Positions 1 to 7,231 of a DNA stretch of 15,595 bases are shown piece after piece. The notes under the pieces are model-generated. The model was not told where the DNA came from, made no database searches, and worked only from the letters and a program-made list of their open reading frames with translations. Where the stretch lies: contig JACRCA010000373.1 of NCBI GenBank assembly GCA_016234425.1, forward strand, positions 1 through 15,595. The letters are read 5' to 3'. This stretch comes from Deltaproteobacteria bacterium. Its GTDB lineage: Bacteria > Desulfobacterota > SM23-61. Positions within the stretch are counted from its first letter, which is position 1, and the number at the start of each line of letters is the position of its first letter. A program made the position numbers and the translations under genes.

Positions 1-69
1 AGCAAATACAAGCCTCGGCGAACCCTTCAGGGAAGGATAAGAAAAAATCACGTCGCGGAATTCAATCAT
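1..69 (-). CDS. ABC transporter ATPase, ECF/cobalt type, N-terminus only
   Basis: The first 23 codons of a gene that leaves the window. The translation begins MIEFRDVIFSYPS, which matches the first beta strand and the aromatic A-loop (FSYP) of ABC ATPases of the energy-coupling factor / cobalt-nickel importer group. The family is usually about 250 to 290 residues, so nearly all of it, including Walker A, lies outside. The ATG is 24 bases after the rplQ stop on the same strand, and ECF ATPase genes often follow rplQ in other bacteria. No clear Shine-Dalgarno site precedes the ATG. Other ABC ATPases cannot be excluded from 23 residues. Confidence 0.6.
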   Translation of the reverse strand, partial: MIEFRDVIFSYPSLKGSPRLVFA

Positions 70-93
70 TAAAATGAAGAGGAAAAAATGGGG

Positions 94-549
94 TTAGAGC
101 TTAGCAGGCTCTGGAGGTGTAACCACCTCGGCTCTTTTCTTCTTCTCTCGTCTTCTCCCGGCTTTGGGTTTTTTCAAGGCCTTGGTTTCCTTGCCTTCGG
201 AGATCAACTCTACGAGGGAAAGGGGGGCTCCATCGCCATGTCTGCGTCCCATTTTAACGATGCGGATATAGCCCCCGTTTCGCGATTTATAACGCGGTGA
301 TAAAATATCAAAAAGCTTGCGTACGACTTCATGCTTGCGGACCACAGCCAAAACTTGACGCCGGGCATGAAGATCTCCCTGCTTTCCCAGCCCGATCATT
401 TTTTCGGCGAGGGGACGAAGTTCTTTTGCCTTAGCATCCGTAGTTTTTACCCTTTCATGTTCGAAAAGGGAAGTGACCAAATTGCGCAGCATGGCTAAGC
501 GATGGCTCGTAGTCCTCCCTAACTTTCTTCCGGCAATTTGATGGCGCAT
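94..549 (-). CDS. rplQ: 50S ribosomal protein L17
   Basis: L17 of the large subunit, placed near the peptide exit side of the ribosome. The start MRHQIAGRKLGRT is the family signature, followed by the AMLRNLVTSLFEHERVKTT stretch and the GGYIRIVKMGRRHGD motif near residues 92 to 106. The protein has 151 residues against about 120 to 127 in many bacteria. The excess is a C-terminal tail from about residue 119 that is rich in Lys and Arg and ends in a Pro/Glu segment. It is the last gene of the alpha block, 15 bases after rpoA. I see no intrinsic terminator after it, so transcription may continue into the ABC ATPase gene. Confidence 0.97.
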   Translation of the reverse strand: MRHQIAGRKLGRTTSHRLAMLRNLVTSLFEHERVKTTDAKAKELRPLAEKMIGLGKQGDLHARRQVLAVVRKHEVVRKLFDILSPRYKSRNGGYIRIVKMGRRHGDGAPLSLVELISEGKETKALKKPKAGRRREKKKRAEVVTPPEPAKL

Positions 550-564
550 CTTGGGGTTCCCTCT

Positions 565-1569
565 TTAGGCTTGCTTTTCCGATTTCCCCAGCTCAGGGGG
601 AGGCCAATTCTCCAACTTCATGCCCAAGCTCAACCCCATTTCGGCAAGAAACTCCTTAATCTCATTCAGGGACTTTCGACCAAAGTTTTTGGTTTTCAAC
701 ATTTCGGGCTCGGTCTTCTGTACCAGATCGCCAATGTAACGGATGTCTGCGTTCTTCAGACAGTTGGCCGACCGTACGGAAAGCTCAAGTTCGTCCACGC
801 TTTTAAAAAGGTTTTCGTTGAGCTTGGAGGTTTCTTTAACCTCCGGCGGTCTGGGGACTGCCTCGGCCTCATCAAAAGTGATGAAAACACTCAGCTGTTC
901 CTTGAGAATTTTGGCAGCAAAGCCAACAGCATCCGCAGGGGCCACACTTCCATTTGTCCAGACCTCCAGGGTGAGCCTGTCGTAATCTGTAACCTGGCCC
1001 ACGCGGGTATGGGTGACGGTAAAGTTTACTTTGCGGATGGGAGAAAAAAGGGCATCGATGGGTATAGTCCCGATAGGTTGTCCATCCTCCCGGTTGCGCT
1101 CTGCAGGAACATAACCCCTTCCGCGTTTGACCAACATCTCCATCTCCAGTTCTCCATCTTCCGAGAGCGTGGCCAATAGGTGTTCTGGGTTCAGAATTTG
1201 CACGTTAGGATTGGGCTGGATGTCTTGAGCCTTCACGATCCCCGCCTTGTGGGCCTTCAGTCGCAACGTTTCCGGGCCATCGGAAAGCAATTTCACCAGT
1301 ATTTCTTTAATGTTAAGAATGATGTCCGTGACGTCCTCGCGCACCCCTGGAATGGTAGAAAATTCGTGCAGAACCCCTTTTAGGCGTACCGCGGAAATGG
1401 CCGCCCCTTGAAGAGAAGAAAGAAGGATACGGCGCAAGGAATTGCCCATGGTGGTGCCAAAACCCCGTTCCAGAGGCTCCACATGAAAACGCCCGTAGAT
1501 GGGGCTTAGAGTTCCTTCATCCACTTCTAAGCCCTTCGGCTTAATAAGGGTTTGCCAATTTCGATACAT
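565..1569 (-). CDS. rpoA: DNA-directed RNA polymerase subunit alpha
   Basis: Alpha subunit of RNA polymerase, 334 residues. It scaffolds beta and beta-prime assembly and contacts upstream promoter DNA and activators. The N-terminal domain (about 1 to 230) contains the conserved LERGFGTTMGNSLRRILLSS dimerisation segment. After a Pro/Glu-rich linker, the C-terminal domain has the LSVRSANCLKNA motif, with R266, N269 and C270 equivalent to the DNA-contacting residues around R265 in E. coli. The ATG at 1569 is chosen because AAGGAG lies 5 bases upstream; an in-frame GTG two codons earlier is too close to that site. A GC-rich hairpin directly precedes the ribosome binding site. Confidence 0.98.
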   Translation of the reverse strand: MYRNWQTLIKPKGLEVDEGTLSPIYGRFHVEPLERGFGTTMGNSLRRILLSSLQGAAISAVRLKGVLHEFSTIPGVREDVTDIILNIKEILVKLLSDGPETLRLKAHKAGIVKAQDIQPNPNVQILNPEHLLATLSEDGELEMEMLVKRGRGYVPAERNREDGQPIGTIPIDALFSPIRKVNFTVTHTRVGQVTDYDRLTLEVWTNGSVAPADAVGFAAKILKEQLSVFITFDEAEAVPRPPEVKETSKLNENLFKSVDELELSVRSANCLKNADIRYIGDLVQKTEPEMLKTKNFGRKSLNEIKEFLAEMGLSLGMKLENWPPPELGKSEKQA

Positions 1570-1580
1570 AGACACTCCTT

Positions 1581-1601
1581 GATTCCGCCTGCGGCGGGAT
1601 C
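1581..1601 (-). repeat. GC-rich stem-loop between rpsD and rpoA
   Basis: A 9-bp stem (GATTCCGCC at 1581-1589 with GGCGGGATC at 1593-1601, one G-T pair) closes a 3-base loop. In the transcript it starts 9 bases after the rpsD stop, and its 3' base directly adjoins the AAGGAG of rpoA. No U-run follows, so it is not a terminator. The sequence resembles the short GC-rich palindromes that recur between genes in some bacterial genomes. A role in rpoA translation or RNA processing is only inference. Confidence 0.8.
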
Positions 1602-1610
1602 ATCGAAGGG

Positions 1611-2237
1611 TTATTTAGAATAGAGCTCCACGATCAGTTGTTCTTTGATGGGCATGGTCAGATCCTCCCGGGCAGGTAAAGCCAATACGCGCCCGCGGTA
1701 GTTGTCCTTTTCGAGCTCCAGCCAGGAGGGAACTCCCCGGCGAGCCACTGCCTCCAAAGATTCTCCGATCTTGGCATTCTTCCGGCTCTTCTCTTTCAGC
1801 TCAATCACATCCCCAACATTGACCAAATAGGAAGGGATGTTCACTTTTTTCCCGTTGACCATGAAGTGGTTGTGGCGCACCAGTTGTCGGGCTTCGCTTC
1901 GCGAGTTGGCGAATCCCAGACGATAGACCATATTATCCAGACGCCTCTCCAATAGAAGCAGGAGGTTGGTCCCGGTAATCCCTCTCTGTCTTTCTGCCTT
2001 CTCGAAGAAGTTCCGAAACTGTCTTTCCAAAACCCCATACATCCGCTTGACTCTCTGCTTCTCCCGGAGCTGGAGGCCATAGCTGGAAAATTTTGCCCGC
2101 CCTTGGCCATGTTGCCCCGGGGGATAACTGCGGCGCTCGAAGGCGCATTTATCGGAATAACACCGCTCCCCTTTTAAGAAGAGCTTCAAATTTTCCCGCC
2201 GGCATAGCCGGCAGGCGGACTCAATATACCTGGCCAA
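1611..2237 (-). CDS. rpsD: 30S ribosomal protein S4, zinc-binding form
   Basis: S4, 208 residues, binds 16S rRNA early in 30S assembly and in E. coli also represses the alpha operon. The N-terminus carries four cysteines, C9, C12, C26 and C31, in the pattern of the zinc-containing S4 form. The S4 RNA-binding domain starts around residue 98 (RRLDNMVYRLGFANSRSEAR). The start codon is TTG at 2237, with AGGAGG six bases upstream, and it gives the standard MARYIESACRLCRRE start. It lies between rpsK (39 bases) and rpoA (41 bases). Confidence 0.98.
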   Translation of the reverse strand: MARYIESACRLCRRENLKLFLKGERCYSDKCAFERRSYPPGQHGQGRAKFSSYGLQLREKQRVKRMYGVLERQFRNFFEKAERQRGITGTNLLLLLERRLDNMVYRLGFANSRSEARQLVRHNHFMVNGKKVNIPSYLVNVGDVIELKEKSRKNAKIGESLEAVARRGVPSWLELEKDNYRGRVLALPAREDLTMPIKEQLIVELYSK

Positions 2238-2276
2238 AATAATCCTCCTGTGGCAAATCGACCCGCTTTCGGGGGT

Positions 2277-2669
2277 TCACACGCGCCGTCTTTTAGGTGG
2301 ACGACAGCCATTGTGAGGGATGGGGGTTACATCCCGGATCAGGTCCACCCGGAATCCTGCAGCTTGCAGGGATCGCAAGGCGGCCTCTCGTCCCGCGCCC
2401 GGTCCCTTGACGTAAACCTCAATCGCCCTCACTCCCTGCTCCATGGCCTTTTTGGCAGCCTGCTCAGCGGCTAGCCCAGCCGCGAAGGGGGTACTCTTGC
2501 GCGAGCCCTTAAACCCTACGCTGCCCGCACTGGCCCAAGCGATGACGTTGCCGCTCACGTCGGTAATCGTGACAATGGTATTATTAAAAGAAGATTGAAT
2601 ATGCGCGATGCCGTTTTGGATATTTCGCCTTTCTTTTTTCTTTGCTCCACCACTCTTTCCTGCCGGCAT
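2277..2669 (-). CDS. rpsK: 30S ribosomal protein S11
   Basis: S11, 130 residues, lines the 30S platform near the mRNA exit and contacts S7 and S18. Recognised by the IAHIQSSFNNTIVTITD motif, by GFKGSRKSTPFAA, and by the C-terminal PIPHNGCRPPKRRRV. The ATG at 2669 is preferred over an open extension of 21 codons upstream because GGAGGGAG lies just before it and the extension overlaps rpsM. It starts 10 bases after the rpsM stop. Regulation in E. coli is through S4; I do not recognise that mRNA pseudoknot here. Confidence 0.98.
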   Translation of the reverse strand: MPAGKSGGAKKKERRNIQNGIAHIQSSFNNTIVTITDVSGNVIAWASAGSVGFKGSRKSTPFAAGLAAEQAAKKAMEQGVRAIEVYVKGPGAGREAALRSLQAAGFRVDLIRDVTPIPHNGCRPPKRRRV

Positions 2670-2679
2670 TCTCCCTCCT

Positions 2680-3051
2680 CTATTTCTTTCTCCCGCCGAT
2701 CTGACGCCGTGGCCCTTTCCGGGTACGGGCATTGGTGTGGGTCCGTTGCCCCCGCACGGGTAAGGAGCGCCGATGTCGCAGACCGCGGTAGGATCCTAAA
2801 TCCATCAATCGTTTGATATTCATAGAAACTTCGCGCCGCAGGTCTCCCTCGATCTTCAAGTTGCTTTGATCGATCACTTCACGAATTTTGGCCACCTCGG
2901 CGTCCGTTAACTGGTCAGTTTTGCGGAAGAGATCAACCTGGGCTTGTTCCAGGATTTTTCGGGCGGTGGACCTCCCGATGCCATGGATGTAAGTGAGAGC
3001 AATCTCTATGTTTTTGTTCCGGGGAAGATCTATCCCTGCAATGCGTGCCAC
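2680..3051 (-). CDS. rpsM: 30S ribosomal protein S13
   Basis: S13, 123 residues, sits in the 30S head and contacts the P-site tRNA and the 50S subunit. Seen in the sequence are the MARIAGIDLPRNK start, the helix-hairpin-helix segment with GIGRSTARKIL (about 25 to 35), and the basic tail SLPVRGQRTHTNARTRKGP that reaches the decoding site. The start is GTG at 3051, seven bases after AAGGAGG. It is the first gene of the alpha block, 21 bases after rpmJ. Confidence 0.98.
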   Translation of the reverse strand: MARIAGIDLPRNKNIEIALTYIHGIGRSTARKILEQAQVDLFRKTDQLTDAEVAKIREVIDQSNLKIEGDLRREVSMNIKRLMDLGSYRGLRHRRSLPVRGQRTHTNARTRKGPRRQIGGRKK

Positions 3052-3072
3052 CCCTAAACCTCCTTCTCCCTT

Positions 3073-3186
3073 CTACCCCTGTCTCTGCTTATGCCGGGTA
3101 TTCTGGCAGATTACCCGCACTACCCCTTTTCGTCTTATAATCTTGCATTTATCACAGATTCGCCGCACAGAAGCCCTTACTTTCAT
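3073..3186 (-). CDS. rpmJ: 50S ribosomal protein L36, zinc form
   Basis: A 37-residue gene, MKVRASVRRICDKCK and onward, ending RHKQRQG. L36 is the smallest large-subunit protein and bridges 23S rRNA helices. C11, C14, C27 and H32 form the Cx2C...Cx4H zinc site of the C+ form. The ATG at 3186 follows GAGAGGAAAAGGG. It sits between infA (74-base gap with a hairpin) and rpsM, the usual place at the end of the spc block. The size and motif are exact for the family. Confidence 0.97.
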   Translation of the reverse strand: MKVRASVRRICDKCKIIRRKGVVRVICQNTRHKQRQG

Positions 3187-3207
3187 CCCTTTTCCTCTCC
3201 ATCAAAG

Positions 3208-3230
3208 CCCTGATTCCTCGATAATCAGGG
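3208..3230 (-). repeat. Stem-loop between infA and rpmJ
   Basis: A perfect 8-bp inverted repeat, CCCTGATT at 3208-3215 and AATCAGGG at 3223-3230, with a 7-base loop. It lies 30 bases after the infA stop and 21 bases before the rpmJ start. No U-run follows in the transcript, so it is not a simple terminator. Unlike the other gap elements it does not adjoin the stop codon. It may be an RNA structure that separates the two small genes. Confidence 0.65.
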
Positions 3231-3260
3231 AAATACCAAATTTAGGCTGGGCAACAAATC

Positions 3261-3479
3261 CTACTTTTCCCGGTAGATGATCCGTCCCCGGCTGAGGTCA
3301 TAAGGGGAAATCTCCACCGTCACCTTGTCCCCGGGTAGTATTTTAATAAAGTGCAAACGCATCTTGCCGGAAATATGCGCCAACACTCGGTGCCCATTCT
3401 CCAACTCCACCCGGAACATGGCGTTGGGGAGGGTTTCGATCACCGTTCCCGCGACCTCAATGGCATCTTCTTTCGGCAT
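3261..3479 (-). CDS. infA: Translation initiation factor IF-1
   Basis: IF-1, 72 residues, the standard length. It binds the 30S A site and helps IF-2 and IF-3 place initiator tRNA. The whole protein is one OB-fold of the S1 type: EVAGTVIETLPNAMFRVEL, then the GHRVLAHISGKMR core, then LPGDKVTVEISPYDLSRGRI. The ATG at 3479 follows a modest AGGGA site 10 bases away. It lies between map (56 bases) and rpmJ. Confidence 0.98.
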   Translation of the reverse strand: MPKEDAIEVAGTVIETLPNAMFRVELENGHRVLAHISGKMRLHFIKILPGDKVTVEISPYDLSRGRIIYREK

Positions 3480-3535
3480 CCCGGTTCAATCCCTGAAAGA
3501 AAAAAGCGCCCTCGCTGAGTCCGCCCTTTCCCCCC

Positions 3536-4315
3536 TCAAAGTTTACTTAAAATGTACGGACCGTTCTCCGTCACCGCAACGGAGTGTTCAAAATGCGCAG
3601 AAAGGCTTTTATCCTTGGTCACAGCCGTCCATCCATTCTCCAAGATCATCACCTCACAGCCGCCCGCGTTGATCATGGGCTCGATAGCTAAGGTCATCCC
3701 CGGCTTCAAACGAACACCCCTCCCCGGCTCCCCGAAATTCGGTACCTGGGGTTTCTCGTGTAGATGTTTCCCAATCCCATGACCCACGAAATCTCGCACC
3801 ACAGAGAATCCGTGTGCTTCCACGTGCCTTTGGATTGTCGCAGAGATATCCAGGAGGCGATTCCCCGACCGAGCTTGATCAATGGCCAAGTAAAGCGCCT
3901 CCTCAGCCACCCGGAGCAAACCCTCGGCCTCCGAGGAGATGTGTCCAATGGGCAAAGTAATAGCTGCATCCCCGTAATAATCTTCATAGATGACCCCAAA
4001 ATCAATACTCAGGATATCTCCCTCCTGGTGGACTCGTTCAGAGGGGATTCCATGGACTACCTCCTCATTTACCGAGGTGCAAAGGGCGGCTGGATACCCA
4101 TTGTACCCCTTGAAGGCCGAGCGAGCTTTATGCTTGGCCAGCAGCGCCTCGGCCAGTTCTTCCAACGCTGCTGTGGTTATTCCAGGCCGGGCTGCGGTTT
4201 TCATCTCCTCCAGGATCTCGGCCACGATCAGATTGCTGTGGCGCATCTTCTCGATCTCTTGCGGAGACTTCAAGATTATTCTCTCATTGTCGGGAATGAA
4301 ATGCAGCCCGTTCAT
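3536..4315 (-). CDS. map: Methionine aminopeptidase, type I
   Basis: Removes the initiator methionine from nascent proteins in the cytoplasm, using two divalent metal ions. All five metal ligands of the pita-bread fold are present: D105 (SIDFG), D116 (YYGDAA), H179 (FVGHGIG), E212 (AIEPM) and E243 (HFEHS). The catalytic-site histidines correspond to H88 (VVHGIP) and H186. It has 259 residues, typical for the short type Ia form without an N-terminal zinc extension. The ATG at 4315 begins 8 bases after the secY stop. The adk gene that separates secY and map in many bacteria is absent here. Confidence 0.97.
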   Translation of the reverse strand: MNGLHFIPDNERIILKSPQEIEKMRHSNLIVAEILEEMKTAARPGITTAALEELAEALLAKHKARSAFKGYNGYPAALCTSVNEEVVHGIPSERVHQEGDILSIDFGVIYEDYYGDAAITLPIGHISSEAEGLLRVAEEALYLAIDQARSGNRLLDISATIQRHVEAHGFSVVRDFVGHGIGKHLHEKPQVPNFGEPGRGVRLKPGMTLAIEPMINAGGCEVMILENGWTAVTKDKSLSAHFEHSVAVTENGPYILSKL

Positions 4316-4323
4316 CTGCTTTC

Positions 4324-5631
4324 TTACCTTCTTCCCTTGATTCGTCCATGCTTCATAAACCCTTCATAATGACGCATTAACATGTGCGATTCGATCTGCC
4401 CCACCGTATCCAACGCCACCCCGACGACGATCAAAAGAGCCGTTCCCCCGAAATAGAAAGGCACGTTGAACTTGGTGATCAGGATGGAGGGGAGAACGCA
4501 GATGACGGAGACGTAGACGGCTCCGCTGAAGGTAATACGGGTCAGGACCCGGTCTACGAATTCGGCCGTCATTTTGCCGGGGCGAATTCCGGGGATATAT
4601 CCTCCATACTTACGCATGTTGTCAGCTACGTCCGTAGGATTGAAGGTGACCGCAGTATAGAAGTAACAGAAGAAAAAGATGAAGCCCACATAGATGAGTT
4701 CGTACATCCAAGATCCCGGAGCCAGTTGTTCGGCGATGGCCTTCATCCAAGGATGCTCTAAAAAATTGGCGATGGTGGCCGGAAACATGATGATGGAAGA
4801 GGCGAAAATCGGAGGGATGACCCCGGCCGTGTTAATCTTCAGCGGTAGATGGGTACTCTGCCCCCCATACATCCGCCGACCCACGACGCGCTTGGCATAC
4901 TGCACCGGAATGCGTCGCTGCCCTCGTTCCACATAGATAATTACCCCCACGACCGCTACCATGAGAGCAATCAGGAAAAGGGTAATCAGGAGGCCCAATT
5001 CTCCAGTCCGGATCAAGCGGATACTGTTGCTGATGGCTGTGGGCATGCGCGCCACAATGCCCGCAAAAATGATCAGGGAGATGCCATTGCCGATCCCCCG
5101 TTCCGTGATCTGTTCCCCCAGCCACATGATGAAGGCTGTCCCCGCCGTCAGGGTAATCATGGTCATGAGGCGGAAGGACCATCCCGGTTCCATGACGATC
5201 AATTCTCCACCAGGGCCGGTCATCCGCTCCAGCCCCACGCTGATGCCAAACCCCTGGATGAGGCTGAGGAGAACCGTTCCGTAGCGGGTATACTGCGTAA
5301 TCTTCTTGCGCCCTGCCTCTCCTTCCTTGGATAGCCGCTCCAGATGAGGTACGACCACTGTGAGAAGCTGGAGGATGATCGAGGAGCTGATATACGGCAT
5401 GATTCCGAGCGCGAAGACTGATAAGCGTTCGAAGGCTCCTCCGGAAAACATGTCGATGAAGCTGAAGAGGGTCCCTTTGGCTTGGGCAAAAAAAGCAGCT
5501 AATGCGGCGGCATCAATCCCCGGGGTGGGAACGTGAACTCCAATACGATACACCGCTAAAAGCAAGAGCGTGATGAGGATACGCCGCTTCAGCTCCGGAA
5601 TTTTGGGGATGTTCTGAAACCCTTGAAACAA
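4324..5631 (-). CDS. secY: Protein translocase subunit SecY
   Basis: Pore subunit of the SecYEG translocon in the inner membrane, 435 residues. Ten hydrophobic segments are visible, near residues 18-38, 70-92, 116-134, 154-172, 183-199, 213-233, 270-290, 311-331, 368-386 and 393-410. The plug region follows VHVPTPGID, and the GGYIPGIRPG motif (343-352) of the cytoplasmic loop that contacts ribosome and SecA is intact. The start appears to be TTG at 5631, three bases after the rplO stop; the in-frame N-terminus MFQGFQNIPKIPELKRR fits the family. The nearest purine-rich site, GAGG, is 11 bases away inside rplO. Confidence 0.97.
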   Translation of the reverse strand: MFQGFQNIPKIPELKRRILITLLLLAVYRIGVHVPTPGIDAAALAAFFAQAKGTLFSFIDMFSGGAFERLSVFALGIMPYISSSIILQLLTVVVPHLERLSKEGEAGRKKITQYTRYGTVLLSLIQGFGISVGLERMTGPGGELIVMEPGWSFRLMTMITLTAGTAFIMWLGEQITERGIGNGISLIIFAGIVARMPTAISNSIRLIRTGELGLLITLFLIALMVAVVGVIIYVERGQRRIPVQYAKRVVGRRMYGGQSTHLPLKINTAGVIPPIFASSIIMFPATIANFLEHPWMKAIAEQLAPGSWMYELIYVGFIFFFCYFYTAVTFNPTDVADNMRKYGGYIPGIRPGKMTAEFVDRVLTRITFSGAVYVSVICVLPSILITKFNVPFYFGGTALLIVVGVALDTVGQIESHMLMRHYEGFMKHGRIKGRR

Positions 5632-5634
5632 TTC

Positions 5635-6075
5635 TTAAATAACCTCTGCCTTTCCTCCGGCAGCTTCAATTTTATTTTTCGCGGAAAGGCTGTAATGATG
5701 CGCTCGCACTGTCAAGGGATGGGAAATAGACCCTTGGCCTAACACCTTAACCCCCAAATGAACCCGTTTTAAAAGCCCCGAGGCTTTCAAAGTATCCACG
5801 TCCACAACCGACCCAGCGGGGAAGCGAGTCAAGTCCCGGAGGTTGATAATTTCGTATTCTTTGCGGAAAGGGTTTCTGAACCCTCGCTTGGGAAGACGCC
5901 GCTGCAAAGGCATCTGCCCTCCTTCGAAGCCTCGGGAGACCGTTCCTCCAGACCGGGCTTTATAACCTTTATGGCCCCTGGTCGAAGTTCCTCCATGTCC
6001 CGAGCCTTCTCCCCGGCCAATCCGCTTCCTTTTTTTCTTCGCCCCTTTGGGGGGCCTCAATTCATTCAATTTCAT
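5635..6075 (-). CDS. rplO: 50S ribosomal protein L15
   Basis: L15, 146 residues, a late-assembling 50S protein with a long N-terminal extension that winds through 23S rRNA. The Gly/Arg-rich N-terminal half carries KRIGRGEGSGHGGTSTRGHK and GFEGGQMPLQRRLPKRGF; the C-terminal globular domain follows from about residue 75. The ATG at 6075 is six bases after AAGGG. It is 10 bases after rpmD and 3 bases before secY, so translation of secY may be coupled to it. Confidence 0.98.
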   Translation of the reverse strand: MKLNELRPPKGAKKKRKRIGRGEGSGHGGTSTRGHKGYKARSGGTVSRGFEGGQMPLQRRLPKRGFRNPFRKEYEIINLRDLTRFPAGSVVDVDTLKASGLLKRVHLGVKVLGQGSISHPLTVRAHHYSLSAKNKIEAAGGKAEVI

Positions 6076-6085
6076 CTTTGGCCCT

Positions 6086-6271
6086 TTATTCAGCCACCAC
6101 CTTCACTAAATGGAAAACTTTTCGGATCATCCCGCGGATGGCCGGCGTATCCTTGAGTTTTACGGTGCGATGCATCTTGGTCAAACCCAACCCCTGCAAG
6201 GTTCGTCGCTGGGTCTCCGGCCGATTATTCCCGCTCCGGACTAATTTCACTTGAATGATTCCCTGACTCAT
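6086..6271 (-). CDS. rpmD: 50S ribosomal protein L30
   Basis: L30, 61 residues, the usual bacterial length. It carries the ferredoxin-like L30 motif: VKLVRSGNNRPETQRRTL, GLGLTKMHRTVKLKDTPAIRGMI, then VFHLVKVVAE. The ATG at 6271 gives a standard N-terminus, but the nearest GGAG is only one base away, which is poor spacing. A GTG seven codons in (at 6250) has AGGGA upstream and cannot be ruled out. The 63-base gap after rpsE shows no clear structure. Confidence 0.95.
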   Translation of the reverse strand: MSQGIIQVKLVRSGNNRPETQRRTLQGLGLTKMHRTVKLKDTPAIRGMIRKVFHLVKVVAE

Positions 6272-6334
6272 ACTCCATTTTTCTAAGGAAGCTGCCCATC
6301 CGTTCTCCGCACCCTTGCAGACTGAGCTGCGCCT

Positions 6335-6832
6335 CTAAAGGATCTCGGCAACCCCCTTCCCCCGTTTGGTCGCAATTTCCTCCGACGTTTTCAGCGACCG
6401 GAGGCCCTCCATAGTGGCTTTGATCACGTTATGCGGGTTTCGTGAACCGAGGCATTTAGTTAAAATGTTCACGATCCCAGCGGATTCTACCACGGCCCTC
6501 ACAGCTCCTCCGGCAATTACGCCCGTGCCCGCGGAGGCGGGTCTAAGCAAAACGCGGGCCGCCCCATATCGCCCTATCACTTCATAAGGGATCGTTCCTT
6601 GTACCAAAGGAACTCGGAGCAAGTTCTTTTTAGCTTGGTCGATCCCCTTGCGAATCGCCTCTGGAACTTCGTTCGCTTTTCCCAAACCGAACCCGACGAT
6701 TCCTTTTCCGTTGCCCACGACGACCAGGGCGCTGAAGCTAAACCTTCTTCCGCCCTTGACCACTTTGGCAACCCGGTTGATGCTGGCTACCCGGTCGACG
6801 AGCTCAAGTTCTTCTGGGTTAATCTGCGTCAA
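6335..6832 (-). CDS. rpsE: 30S ribosomal protein S5
   Basis: S5, 165 residues, near the mRNA entry and the decoding site; it affects fidelity. The N-terminal double-stranded-RNA-binding-like domain has VKGGRRFSFSALVVVGNGKG, and the second domain has the loop GTGVIAGGAVRAVVE and NPHNVIKATMEGL. The start is TTG at 6832, with AAAGGAGG 10 bases upstream, and it aligns with the usual S5 start. It lies 17 bases after rplR. Confidence 0.97.
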   Translation of the reverse strand: MTQINPEELELVDRVASINRVAKVVKGGRRFSFSALVVVGNGKGIVGFGLGKANEVPEAIRKGIDQAKKNLLRVPLVQGTIPYEVIGRYGAARVLLRPASAGTGVIAGGAVRAVVESAGIVNILTKCLGSRNPHNVIKATMEGLRSLKTSEEIATKRGKGVAEIL

Positions 6833-6849
6833 TGAGCTTTCCCCTCCTT

Positions 6850-7215
6850 TTAAAAAACCAGTCCTTTTTCCCGGGCAGCTTCCGCCAAAGTTCTAACCCG
6901 ACCATGGTACAAAAACCCATTACGATCGAAAACAACCTGGCGGATCTGCTGAGCCAGCGCCTTCTGGGCAATCAGGGCACCCACCTGTCTGGCTGCTTCC
7001 ATCTTCCCTGGCTCCCCGCCCCCTCGGCGGAGCGCAGAACTCAGGGTGGAAGCCGCAGCTAAGGTATGCCCCCGTGAATCATCGATTACCTGAGCGTAAA
7101 TATGGCGGGAACTTTTGAAAACGCATAGTCGCGGACGTTCTGGAGTCCCGCGCACTTTCGCGCTCACCCGCCTTTTCCTGCGCTTCCGCGCCAGCTCTTT
7201 TTCCTTTCTTAACAC
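6850..7215 (-). CDS. rplR: 50S ribosomal protein L18
   Basis: L18, 121 residues, binds 5S rRNA with L5 and L25. A basic N-terminus precedes RGTPERPRLCVFKSSRHIYAQ (about 27 to 45), and the end DRNGFLYHGRVRTLAEAAREKGLVF is the family signature. The start is GTG at 7215 with only a weak upstream site (GGGC), after a gap that contains a strong hairpin followed by seven U. Expression of this and later genes may depend on reading through that hairpin. Confidence 0.97.
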   Translation of the reverse strand: MLRKEKELARKRRKRRVSAKVRGTPERPRLCVFKSSRHIYAQVIDDSRGHTLAAASTLSSALRRGGGEPGKMEAARQVGALIAQKALAQQIRQVVFDRNGFLYHGRVRTLAEAAREKGLVF

Positions 7216-7231
7216 GCCCGTTTCGCTCTGT

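Noticed and set aside
538..1179. Open frame of 213 codons on the plus strand opposite rpoA
   Set aside because: Fully antisense to rpoA, low-complexity composition, no family resemblance.
3498..3520. Possible intrinsic terminator between map and infA (AGCG / CGCT stem followed by six U)
   Set aside because: The stem is only 4 bp, too weak to support a call.
3764..4369. Open frame of 201 codons on the plus strand opposite map
   Set aside because: Antisense to a complete methionine aminopeptidase with all metal ligands; no independent support.
6800..6832. The first codons of rpsE (GACGCAGATTAACCCAGAA) resemble the GGACGCAGATT repeat family, as if a fragment had entered the gene
   Set aside because: The match is short, the S5 N-terminus has the usual length and aligns with S5 from other bacteria, and no inverted partner lies nearby. 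Chance is likely.
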